Assembly (NCBI GenBank): GCA_025059415.1
Contig: JANXDQ010000022.1
Coordinates: 1 to 16,537 of the forward strand
Origin: Aigarchaeota archaeon
GTDB lineage: Archaea; Thermoproteota; Nitrososphaeria_A; Caldarchaeales; Wolframiiraptoraceae
Reading direction: 5' to 3'
Length of the DNA stretch: 16,537 nt
Shown: one piece after another, positions 8,915 through 15,047 of the stretch
Position numbering within the stretch: the stretch's first letter is position 1
Layout of the letters: each line of letters opens with the position of its first letter
Made by a program: the position numbers and the translations under genes
Notes under the pieces: generated by a model
Databases searched by the model: none
Seen by the model: the letters and a program-made list of their open reading frames with translations, nothing else
What the model was told of the DNA's origin: nothing

Positions 8915-10060
8915 TTATCGATTCTCCTCCAGGGCCACGGCGATCAATGCCGAGATCATTAGGAGCATGATGGCGGATAATTCAAAGAAGAACTGAACAC
9001 CGAGCCTCTCGATTAGGAACCCCCCTACTACTGGATATATTATTCTAGAGGCCCCCGTTAAGATGCTCCAAGATGAGAGCGCGGCGCCCAGCTCCTCTTG
9101 CGGCGTCATTTCGGTGAAGAGCGCTATTACAAGTGGAATCCAAGTCGAGGACACCAGGCCCATTAACGCCCCGAAGATCACTATGGAGATCGGTGAACGC
9201 ATCATCGCGTAGCATAGGAGCGCGACGCAGCCCAGCAGCTCGGAGATTATCATGAAGAATTTCCTGGATTGGAGTTTGTCGGAGACCGCGCCGAAGAAGA
9301 GGTTTGTCGGTATGACTATTATCATGCCCAGGGTTCTGGCGAGCCCTATATCGGCTTCGACCGCCCCGAGGTATGACGGCGCCAGCACGTAGGCGAATTC
9401 GAAGACGCCTCCCCAGATAAATGCGTCGAGTATGCAGATTATGAGGAGTATTTTGACCGGCTTCCTACTCGGGATCAAGAGCCTTGGGGAGAAGTTTTCC
9501 TGGAAGAGCTTCATCCTCCACAGCGGGGTCAGGATCACGGCGGAGAGCGCCGCCAACACCATTCCCAAGATCAGTGAGTGGAGGTAGCTCCTCGTTAACA
9601 GGAACAACATCAGGCCCAAGTTCACCCCGATCAATATCCCGAGCTGTGTCGATGAGAGCACGATCGCCGCGAAGACCCCCCTCCAATTCCTCGGTAGAGT
9701 CATGCCAGCCGTCACTTCTCTCCCCATCCTCGAGACCTCGAAAGACAATTTCTGAAAAAGCGTTGAGAACATTATCGAGTAATATGTGTAGCCTGGTATC
9801 AGGATCAACGACGCGGCGGCCGAGAAAAAAGCGCCAACGAATATTATCGCTCCGAGGTTATTAGTGACCGCCGCCAGGAACCTTGCTGCCAGCGATAGGA
9901 GGTTTCCGAGCCCGAGAAAGCCGCCATAGGATGCGCTATCGACTCCAGCGATCTCCACCATGAATGGCCATAGCGAGGTGAAGGACGCTATGCTGGCATA
10001 TAGCGCGATGAAGCCGAGGGCGAGAATAAGGTGGCTCCGGAGGCCGGATCGCTCAAACAA
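8915..10060 (-). CDS. Major facilitator superfamily transporter, substrate unknown
   Basis: A 381-residue protein dominated by hydrophobic helices, about 12 by eye in two groups of six, with a hydrophilic middle loop near residues 182-202 (WRMKLFQENFSPR). GAVSDKLQSRK at 257-267, between predicted helices 8 and 9, matches the conserved MFS loop motif G-x3-D-x3-RK; the equivalent loop in the N-terminal half is degenerate (residues 60-70). It probably sits in the cytoplasmic membrane as a proton-coupled porter or exporter, but nothing in the sequence points to a substrate. Start is TTG 10060: an in-frame TGA lies just upstream, GGTGA sits 9 bases before it, and a TATA-like element lies about 30 bases before it. 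The next Met codon (residue 34) would remove the first helix. It could be a drug or amino-acid exporter; neighbours do not decide. Confidence 0.85.
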   Translation of the reverse strand: MFERSGLRSHLILALGFIALYASIASFTSLWPFMVEIAGVDSASYGGFLGLGNLLSLAARFLAAVTNNLGAIIFVGAFFSAAASLILIPGYTYYSIMFSTLFQKLSFEVSRMGREVTAGMTLPRNWRGVFAAIVLSSTQLGILIGVNLGLMLFLLTRSYLHSLILGMVLAALSAVILTPLWRMKLFQENFSPRLLIPSRKPVKILLIICILDAFIWGGVFEFAYVLAPSYLGAVEADIGLARTLGMIIVIPTNLFFGAVSDKLQSRKFFMIISELLGCVALLCYAMMRSPISIVIFGALMGLVSSTWIPLVIALFTEMTPQEELGAALSSWSILTGASRIIYPVVGGFLIERLGVQFFFELSAIMLLMISALIAVALEENR

Positions 10061-10086
10061 CCTAAAAACTCACCGGGATAAGCCGC

Positions 10087-10094
10087 TATTTAAT
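10087..10094 (-). promoter_or_regulatory. Probable TATA box for the MFS gene
   Basis: The minus strand reads ATTAAATA, centred about 30 bases before the TTG start at 10060, in the 66-bp gap after the M48 peptidase gene. A GGTGA at 10074-10070 lies between it and the start. A short T5 run on the minus strand (10102-10106) just before it may help end the upstream transcript. Confidence 0.5.
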
Positions 10095-10126
10095 CCAACC
10101 CGAAAAACGTCATCTAGGATATCATC

Positions 10127-11098
10127 TTAGATCAAGCTCCTTCCACAGGTCGGGCAGAACATATCTGTGAGAGGCTTTGCCGAGCCGCAGAACTTGCACC
10201 TCGGAACCAGTGCCCCCCTTAACTTTAAACGCGCAGCAATCTTCTCCCTAGCCTTCTCATATTCTGGGCTTCGATAAAATTTTCTCAGCAACATCATCCT
10301 CTTCCTGAGCGTGGGATGCGTGTTAAAGGCCTCCAGCAAGCTCGACGCCGCCTTCTCGTGAGGTAGATCCACCTCCTCGTCCACGATTAAGCCGGGAGAA
10401 AGCTTGGTGAACATGGACTTTATTACATCAAGGTCTCCGACCACCAGCAAGCTCGCCCTATCCGCCGACACTTCTGACTCCCTACGCCAGGAGAGGAGGA
10501 TTAACTTGAAGATGGGTGAAATCGCCTCCAAGCTTGCTCCGAGGATTCTCGAGGAAAACTCTATCCCCCGCACCAATAGCTCCGCTAATGTGTGATAAAT
10601 CACGTGATCGCACCGGATGTGTCCAAGCTCGTGGGCCAGTGCGGCCTTAACCTCATCTCCGGTCATGGATTTTAGTAGGCCAGACGTCAGGACGAGGAAC
10701 TGGACGTCGTCAGAGCCAAATGTAAATGCATTCACCTCCTTATCAGGAAGCAGGTATGCTCTTGGGAGAGACTTTAATCCGAGGATTAAGCCGCATTCCA
10801 TTATCGCGGAGCCTATGCCTGATGAGAAGTCGATTTTTATGGCGTTCTTGGAGAGCCAAGACGACATACTGCCGACATAATCCCTGATGATGAATTCCCT
10901 GATAATTGGGACCAAGACCCTGAACTGCCTCAGCGAATTCAATCCCTCACGATCCGGCGGATACACGAAGTCTTCTGTCTCCAGGTCATATTGCGTGATC
11001 GGGATCAGCCTATAACCGCACTTAAGGCAGAAAACCCTCTCCCACCCCATGTAGGCGCCACAACTCGGACACGGCATCTCTAAGGAACTCGTCGACAT
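10127..11098 (-). CDS. M48-family metallopeptidase flanked by two zinc ribbons
   Basis: A 323-residue putative zinc endopeptidase. HELGH at 156-160 supplies two zinc-binding histidines and the catalytic glutamate; ESEVSADRAS (E209 as third ligand, D213) follows about 50 residues later, the M48/HtpX pattern. Unusually for HtpX, both ends carry zinc ribbons: CPSC...CLKC at C10/C13 and C24/C27, and CKFC...CPTC at C301/C304 and C315/C318. There is no signal peptide and no strong membrane helix pair, only one moderately hydrophobic stretch near 185-204, so it may be cytosolic or peripherally bound. A role in protein quality control is inferred from the family. ATG 11098 is preferred to TTG 11131, which lies inside the TATA-like promoter box. 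It is divergent from the PLP enzyme gene across an 86-bp shared promoter. Confidence 0.85.
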   Translation of the reverse strand: MSTSSLEMPCPSCGAYMGWERVFCLKCGYRLIPITQYDLETEDFVYPPDREGLNSLRQFRVLVPIIREFIIRDYVGSMSSWLSKNAIKIDFSSGIGSAIMECGLILGLKSLPRAYLLPDKEVNAFTFGSDDVQFLVLTSGLLKSMTGDEVKAALAHELGHIRCDHVIYHTLAELLVRGIEFSSRILGASLEAISPIFKLILLSWRRESEVSADRASLLVVGDLDVIKSMFTKLSPGLIVDEEVDLPHEKAASSLLEAFNTHPTLRKRMMLLRKFYRSPEYEKAREKIAARLKLRGALVPRCKFCGSAKPLTDMFCPTCGRSLI

Positions 11099-11126
11099 AG
11101 CAAATGTTTCATGGAGTGTTTTACAA

Positions 11127-11169
11127 CTCAAATATTTTAATCTGCCCCCTTACTCGTTAAATATTTGAG
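11127..11169. promoter_or_regulatory. Symmetric divergent promoter between the M48 peptidase and PLP enzyme genes
   Basis: An imperfect inverted repeat: CTCAAATATTTTAA at 11127-11140 and TTAAATATTTGAG at 11157-11169. The arms match over 11 bases plus AA, with a one-base insertion, separated by 16 bases containing a C5 run. Each arm holds the palindromic octamer AAATATTT (11130-11137 and 11159-11166), which can serve as a TATA box in either direction. With the left box, transcription rightward would start near 11160, giving a short leader with GAGGT at 11167-11171 before TTG 11185. For the M48 gene the left box gives a near-leaderless start at ATG 11098, and the right box a leader of roughly 37 bases. 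The symmetry could also be an operator; transcription starts are inferred. Confidence 0.6.
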
Positions 11170-11184
11170 GTAGGGTGTTCGATT

Positions 11185-12090
11185 TTGGATTCGTCGATAC
11201 TAGACCTCGTGGGCAAAACGCCTCTCATTAAATTGCGTGAGATAATGGGGGATGGCGTGGCAGAGTTACACGCGAAGCTTGAGTACTTTAACCCCACTGG
11301 GAGCCACAAGGACAGGATAGCGGTATACATGATCCGAGATGCGGAGTCGAGTGGACTTATCAAGCCCGGAGACGTCATTGTGGAGGCTTCGAGCGGGAAC
11401 ACGGCTATATCCGTCGCCTGGGCGGCTTCGATCCTGGGATATGAGGCGGTGATATTCGTGGAAAAAGGGACTTCGCAGACGAAGTTGAAGTTGATAAGAT
11501 CTTTTGGGGCAGAGTTGATCGAGGTCCCGCCGAAGCCGCCAGGCCACCCGGACAATTACGCTGCAGCCGCGAGGAGGTACGCGGAGGAACACGGGTACTT
11601 TTATCTAAATCAATACGGAAACGAGGCGAATGTTAGGGCGCATTACGAGACCACGGCGCCGGAAATTTATGAGCAGCTGGGCGGCGGCATCGACGCGTTC
11701 GTCATGGGCATAGGCACCGGCGGCACGATCTCCGGAGTTGGGAGATTTCTCAGGGAGAAACTTGGTAAAAAAGTCAAGCTGGTCGGCGTGGTACCTAGGA
11801 ACTCGCCAATAGTTGATGGAGTAAACTCAGATAGGATCGAGGGCTTGGCGGTAGACATAGTCCCGGAGATATGGGTGAGGAATAGAGATTTGGTGGATGG
11901 GGTCTTGGAGGTGAGTTATCAAGATGCCTTGGAAACGATGAAGAAGCTCATTAGGCGTGAAGGAGTCATCGGCGGGCTATCGGCCGGGGCAAACGTATAC
12001 GCGGCTTTAAGGGTTGCCAAAGAGCTCGGCAGCGGCGTGGTGGTCACCATAATCCCCGATACGGCCCTGAGGTATCCGCACCTCATATAG
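11185..12090 (+). CDS. Cysteine synthase-family PLP enzyme (fold type II)
   Basis: A 301-residue enzyme of the cysteine synthase / cystathionine beta-synthase family. The PLP lysine is K42 in NPTGSHKDR. The substrate loop reads EASSGNTAIS (67-76) rather than the EPTSGNTG usual in CysK. GTGGTISGVG at 177-186 is the phosphate-binding glycine loop, GGLSAGAN at 263-270 follows, and PDTALRY at 291-297 replaces the PDSGERY of CysK. It most likely carries out a beta-replacement forming cysteine from O-acetylserine or O-phosphoserine, or a cystathionine synthase reaction; the changed loops make the substrate uncertain. There is no CBS or other extra domain. Start is TTG 11185, since an in-frame TAA lies at 11158-11160 and no ATG or GTG intervenes; GAGGTAGGGTG (11167-11177) precedes it. 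It stands alone, divergent from the M48 gene and convergent with rps12. Confidence 0.85.
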   Translation: MDSSILDLVGKTPLIKLREIMGDGVAELHAKLEYFNPTGSHKDRIAVYMIRDAESSGLIKPGDVIVEASSGNTAISVAWAASILGYEAVIFVEKGTSQTKLKLIRSFGAELIEVPPKPPGHPDNYAAAARRYAEEHGYFYLNQYGNEANVRAHYETTAPEIYEQLGGGIDAFVMGIGTGGTISGVGRFLREKLGKKVKLVGVVPRNSPIVDGVNSDRIEGLAVDIVPEIWVRNRDLVDGVLEVSYQDALETMKKLIRREGVIGGLSAGANVYAALRVAKELGSGVVVTIIPDTALRYPHLI

Positions 12091-12100
12091 GAGATTGTTT

Positions 12101-12196
12101 CTACCCGAAGCTCGCGCCTACTTCCAAGTCTATCTTCTCAGCTTCCTCACCTTCTAGATTACAAAGAACTTTAATGAAACCCCATTTACCGATCAT
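12101..12196 (-). CDS. Possible 31-residue ORF after rps12 (doubtful)
   Basis: An open frame from ATG 12196 to TAG 12101-12103 fills most of the 124-bp gap after rps12. It is in the same frame as rps12, 18 bases past that stop, with GGGAG only two bases before the ATG. The product starts MIGKWGFIKVLC and continues with several acidic residues; I do not recognise it. Third codon positions are less GC-rich than in neighbouring genes, which argues against coding. It could be chance, or an untranslated rps12 3' region. Beyond this ORF nothing else was seen in the gap: no tRNA and no strong terminator. Confidence 0.2.
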   Translation of the reverse strand: MIGKWGFIKVLCNLEGEEAEKIDLEVGASFG

Positions 12197-12214
12197 ATCT
12201 CCCGCCGAGGAGGC

Positions 12215-12643
12215 TCATCGTTTAGGTTTCTTAGCCTTTCCGATCACCAGCAATTTGAGTGGGACGCCATTCACCAGCTCAACCTTGTATCTCACGCCCG
12301 GTAGGTCTCCCATGGACCTCCCGAGTGTTCCACCGATTCCACAGATTATGACCTCGTCGTGCTCGTCTATCACGTTTAGGGCGCCGTCTCCGGGGACGAA
12401 GGCGGTCACGACTTTCCCGTTCTTGATCAGTTGGACCCTCACGGCCTTCCTCACGGCGGAGTTGGGTTGCCTTGACTCAATTCCAATCTTCTGGATGACT
12501 ATTCCCCTGGCCATGGGTGCGCCTTCGAGCGGGTCAACTCTCTCCTTAAGCCCGAGCATCCTCACCCGGTATTTACGCTGACTCCACCTAAACTTCCCCC
12601 GGTTAAGTTTCAATCTCCTCGCTGCGAATTCACCATTACCCAT
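12215..12643 (-). CDS. rps12: Small ribosomal subunit protein S12 (uS12, archaeal type)
   Basis: A 142-residue S12 protein of the archaeal/eukaryal (S23e) branch, which sits at the decoding centre of the 30S subunit. FAARRLKLNRGKFRW at 6-20, DPLEGAPMARGIVIQKIGIE, RQPNSAVRKAVRVQLIKNG and FVPGDGALNVIDEHDEV are characteristic. The PNS loop and the GRSMGDLPGVRYKVELVNGV segment, conserved in all S12 proteins, are intact. The length is a few residues below the usual archaeal 145-147. ATG 12643 gives the expected MGNGEFAAR start. A TATA-like element about 32 bases upstream suggests an independent, short-leader transcript. Unlike the common archaeal arrangement with rps7 and elongation factor genes, none of those partners is adjacent: a metalloprotease gene lies upstream and a convergent PLP enzyme gene downstream. 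Confidence 0.97.
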   Translation of the reverse strand: MGNGEFAARRLKLNRGKFRWSQRKYRVRMLGLKERVDPLEGAPMARGIVIQKIGIESRQPNSAVRKAVRVQLIKNGKVVTAFVPGDGALNVIDEHDEVIICGIGGTLGRSMGDLPGVRYKVELVNGVPLKLLVIGKAKKPKR

Positions 12644-12670
12644 GGCCCGGGGAAGACAGAATTATCCCGA

Positions 12671-12678
12671 TTTTTAAG
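12671..12678 (-). promoter_or_regulatory. Probable TATA box for rps12
   Basis: The minus strand reads CTTAAAAA within the 41-bp gap after the metalloprotease gene, centred about 32 bases before the rps12 ATG at 12643. That spacing fits a transcript starting only a few bases before the start codon. No Shine-Dalgarno site is visible between them. Confidence 0.5.
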
Positions 12679-12684
12679 TCTACC

Positions 12685-13926
12685 TCACGAATTTTGGATG
12701 TTAGAGATATTAATTGCCTCTTCCATGGGCTTCATCGGCGGGGAAATTATCTCTATGAGGACCTCCGCTCCTGACACCTCCACCATTATCGACTCCATTT
12801 CCGTTGTCCAGGAGTTGGCCGAGGCCTGGTTTGCGTCCACTTCTCGCAGGAGGCCTTTAAATGCCTCTAGGAATTCCATCGCCTCCTCCGAGTCCTCCCA
12901 CACGATCTTCCAGCGCATCACGTAGGCGTCCCCCTTCTCATAGATCTGGACTACGTCTCCACGCCAACCCTCAGCGGACATATTAGCGGTGGAGGATGGT
13001 AAATGGGCCCTAAACATCTGCCTGATGAAGTATTCTCCGAGCGTATCCTGCATCACCAGCCTCCATTCGCCGCCGATCTCCGGTGGAAGGCTGGGCTTAA
13101 CAGGTCTCCAGCCCTCCGAGTATTTTTCAGGGTGCAATATCTCGGCTGTAGATCTCGGCGGATCATCGTAAATCTCGTTTACCCCATCCCATCCCCCCTT
13201 CTCATGGACGTATTCAACGAATGGTCTTCCATGGATGTAAGGAAATAGCCAGAGGGCTGTTAAGGGGTCGAGGTCTCCTTCGGAGAGCCCGCCCCCAAAT
13301 TCACCATGCTCCGAGATATATTGCGAGGAGATTAGGCCTGCTTCGCCCTCGATCAATGCGTCAAATGCGTTCTCCTCATCGCTTGTGGAAGGGTCTGGTA
13401 GGTCGAAGTATTCCCCCTGGAGGATGTGCATGAGCTCGTGGACGAGGATTGCCCCGGCCCTGAGCTCATTATCCGGGTTAAATTCCTCCTTCACGATGTA
13501 TACCGTGTTTCCAGCCGATGCGGCGACTATGTATCCAGCTCTACCAACCTTGAACTCGGTCAAGTTGAAGTCCCAAGGTATCATGAACAGAGATTTTAGA
13601 AGCCTCTCTTCCAGCCTCGTCTCGGTCAAGTTTAGGGAGCCGACGCCCCAATGCTGCACAACCCATTCCCTCGTAAGGATCACGACGTCCACCTCCTCCT
13701 TGAAACTTAGTCCTCGACGTGATTCAACCCACTCCATGACATGCCGCAAAAGCTCCCGAACGCCCTCTTCGTATTCCCCATCTGGGGGGACAGGGACTAT
13801 ATTGATTGTCTCTGTTACGGTTACTGTTTGAGTCACTACCTGGGGATGGGAAAAGAAATAGGAAAATGTGAAAGAGGATGCGGCGGTAATAATCAAGACC
13901 AAGATAATCCATTCCCTAGTCTTCAT
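12685..13926 (-). CDS. Membrane-anchored putative zinc metalloprotease (HELMH), function unknown
   Basis: A 413-residue protein with an N-terminal hydrophobic segment (about residues 5-25, EWIILVLIITAASSFTF) that should be a signal anchor or uncleaved signal, followed by a Thr/Val-rich stretch, placing the rest outside the cell. HELMH at 163-167 is a metalloprotease zinc motif; EGEAGL follows, with E193 or E195 a candidate third ligand. STAEILHPEKY at 259-269 and a tryptophan-rich C-terminal half recall a little-studied family of archaeal and bacterial surface proteins with a degenerate peptidase fold (from memory, possibly the haloarchaeal Hvo_1808-like group). Substrate is unknown. ATG 13926 is preferred because the signal anchor then starts the protein; the frame is open upstream to 14235 but that part overlaps the DUF996 gene and has shadow-like composition. 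Confidence 0.72.
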   Translation of the reverse strand: MKTREWIILVLIITAASSFTFSYFFSHPQVVTQTVTVTETINIVPVPPDGEYEEGVRELLRHVMEWVESRRGLSFKEEVDVVILTREWVVQHWGVGSLNLTETRLEERLLKSLFMIPWDFNLTEFKVGRAGYIVAASAGNTVYIVKEEFNPDNELRAGAILVHELMHILQGEYFDLPDPSTSDEENAFDALIEGEAGLISSQYISEHGEFGGGLSEGDLDPLTALWLFPYIHGRPFVEYVHEKGGWDGVNEIYDDPPRSTAEILHPEKYSEGWRPVKPSLPPEIGGEWRLVMQDTLGEYFIRQMFRAHLPSSTANMSAEGWRGDVVQIYEKGDAYVMRWKIVWEDSEEAMEFLEAFKGLLREVDANQASANSWTTEMESIMVEVSGAEVLIEIISPPMKPMEEAINISNIQNS

Positions 13927-13956
13927 CCATTCCAGACCCGATTTAGATCCCGATGG

Positions 13957-13971
13957 GAAAATAAAAATTGT
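13957..13971 (-). promoter_or_regulatory. T-rich element: terminator of the DUF996 gene and/or TATA box of the metalloprotease gene
   Basis: The minus strand reads CAATTTTTATTTTCC, a marked T-rich patch in the 68-bp gap between the DUF996 stop and the metalloprotease ATG at 13926. A run of this kind is a typical archaeal intrinsic terminator signal, and its A/T core lies about 38 bases before the ATG, where a promoter element could also sit. Which role it plays cannot be told from sequence alone. Confidence 0.4.
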
Positions 13972-13994
13972 TTGGGAGTTTGTTTGCGCGTTAC

Positions 13995-14564
13995 TCAGGG
14001 GGGTGGTGGAGGCGGTGGGGGCGGGGCTTTCTCGATTGATATCTGGAAAAATGCTATTATTTGGAGGATCACAGCGACCAGCGTTATTATCGCGCCTATC
14101 CCGAAGGCTATTATCAGTATCGCGCCGATGAAGTAAAGGAGGGCTGCGGTCGAGAACATCCTTACGTTTAACGTTGAGGCAATAACGTTGAAGCTCCTTC
14201 GAATGAATATCGCGGCGACTATTTCCAAGATCCATATTATGACGAGCGCGGCTATTAGGGATAGCAACATTTCTATTAGGCCGGCCATCGGCGCGCCCAT
14301 CCCCATGAGGCCTAGACCTCCGAGTACGCCCATGAATCCCATGACAGCTCCCACGACCACCGCGACTATGCTAACTATAACGGCGATCAGGTAGTTGTTG
14401 AATATGGAGCGATTTCCAGTATGATCCGAAATATACTTCACTGCGATCAAAACCAATATAAAACCAATGATTCCTAAGACATAACCAGCCCACGGGACTA
14501 TCGTTAATAGCATCAATATCGAGCCGATTCCTCCAAAAGTTCTTGCCTGTTCAAGAGTCGCCAT
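13995..14564 (-). CDS. DUF996 family integral membrane protein with nine-proline tail
   Basis: A 189-residue, strongly hydrophobic protein. I recognise the DUF996 pattern: an N-terminal LEQARTFGGIGSILMLL, then VKYISDHTGNRSIFNNYLIA, and a late helix region around TAALLYFIGAIL. Five or six membrane segments are visible (about 11-43, 56-80, 95-120, 138-155, 156-173). The domain has no established function. The protein ends in nine consecutive prolines (181-189), encoded by mixed proline codons with a terminal C6 run just before TGA 13997-13995. Such a tail would slow ribosomes and likely needs aIF5A, and may bind SH3-like or other partners. ATG 14564 follows a good TATA box, suggesting a leaderless transcript. 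The membrane-anchored metalloprotease gene lies 68 bp downstream on the same strand. Confidence 0.85.
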   Translation of the reverse strand: MATLEQARTFGGIGSILMLLTIVPWAGYVLGIIGFILVLIAVKYISDHTGNRSIFNNYLIAVIVSIVAVVVGAVMGFMGVLGGLGLMGMGAPMAGLIEMLLSLIAALVIIWILEIVAAIFIRRSFNVIASTLNVRMFSTAALLYFIGAILIIAFGIGAIITLVAVILQIIAFFQISIEKAPPPPPPPPP

Positions 14565-14582
14565 GAACCTTATTGGAGCGCA

Positions 14583-14592
14583 TTTAATATAA
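14583..14592 (-). promoter_or_regulatory. TATA box for the DUF996 gene
   Basis: The minus strand reads TTATATTAAA, centred about 24 bases before the ATG at 14564. This is the best TATA match in the window, and its spacing predicts transcription starting at or next to the ATG, that is, a leaderless message. It lies in the 45-bp gap after the UPF0146 gene. Confidence 0.6.
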
Positions 14593-14609
14593 GGGTTTTT
14601 GTGCCCAGA

Positions 14610-15047
14610 TTATTGTCTTAGTATGTAGATGGACGTCGGCGGTCCGCGTATCCTCATCCAATTCTTCTTCATAGATGATAGGTAGACGTCTTCGGGTAAT
14701 GGGGCTACTAGGATGTCGGCGCCAACCCGTATCCCCAACTCTTCCAGTTTATGGATTAATTCAGGAGGCGGCCTAATTGAGTAAATTACATCTGATCCCT
14801 CATAGATCTCCAGTTTTGGCCTGCTTACGTCGTCGTAGATGGCGTTTAGGTTTAGGCGTGCTGCGTATCTCAGGGCCTCTCGATCCACATCCGTGACGAT
14901 TATCTCGGCCCTTGGAAGAAGTGTTTTGAGCCGTATTGCTGTGTATGGCGATCTACCAACCCCTACCTCGACTATCTTTTTCGCATCTGGATAAAGTTTT
15001 GAGATTAAATCTGCTATCTCAGAGAAATATTTTGGGGGTTTAATCAA
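14610..15047 (-). CDS. UPF0146 family protein (Rossmann-like, function unknown)
   Basis: A 145-residue protein of the archaeal UPF0146 family. VEVGVGRSPYTA at 26-37 is a glycine-rich nucleotide-binding-type loop after the first strand; TDVDREAL at 52-59 places an acidic residue at the end of the second strand, as in SAM- or NAD-binding folds; and IYSIRPPPEL at 88-97 is the family's most distinctive motif. The ligand and reaction are unknown; the short length and absence of later methyltransferase motifs make a working methyltransferase unlikely. Start is TTG 15047, which overlaps the last 8 bases of the PEP synthase gene; an in-frame TAG lies shortly upstream and no ATG or GTG precedes the conserved region. 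Its expression is probably translationally coupled to PEP synthase. Confidence 0.85.
   Translation of the reverse strand: MIKPPKYFSEIADLISKLYPDAKKIVEVGVGRSPYTAIRLKTLLPRAEIIVTDVDREALRYAARLNLNAIYDDVSRPKLEIYEGSDVIYSIRPPPELIHKLEELGIRVGADILVAPLPEDVYLSSMKKNWMRIRGPPTSIYILRQ

Noticed and set aside
8285..8962. Long plus-strand ORF opposite topA
   Set aside because: It is a Ser/Leu-rich shadow of topA with no domain and crosses the MFS gene end. The same holds for the many Ser/Pro- or Arg-rich frames opposite the aro genes.
11099..11131. TTG 11131 start for the M48 peptidase
   Set aside because: The codon lies within the AAATATTT promoter box, and the added residues precede the first zinc ribbon without adding a motif. 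ATG 11098 is simpler, though a leaderless start at TTG cannot be fully excluded.
11185..12090. Threonine synthase or threonine dehydratase
   Set aside because: The protein is only 301 residues, lacks the threonine synthase N-terminal region and the ACT domain of dehydratases, and its GTGGTISGVG and NPTGSHKDR motifs fit the cysteine synthase branch.
13927..14235. Upstream extension of the metalloprotease ORF by 103 codons
   Set aside because: This stretch overlaps the DUF996 coding region and DUF996 fits a known family. The extension is rich in Arg, Asp and Asn with no recognisable domain, and the start at 13926 places a signal anchor at the N-terminus. Only its last 24 codons matter, for the frameshift idea.
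14610..15047. SAM-dependent methyltransferase call for the UPF0146 gene
   Set aside because: The VEVGVG loop and TDVD acid resemble methyltransferase motifs, but the protein is short, lacks the later catalytic motifs and carries the UPF0146 SIRPPPEL signature.
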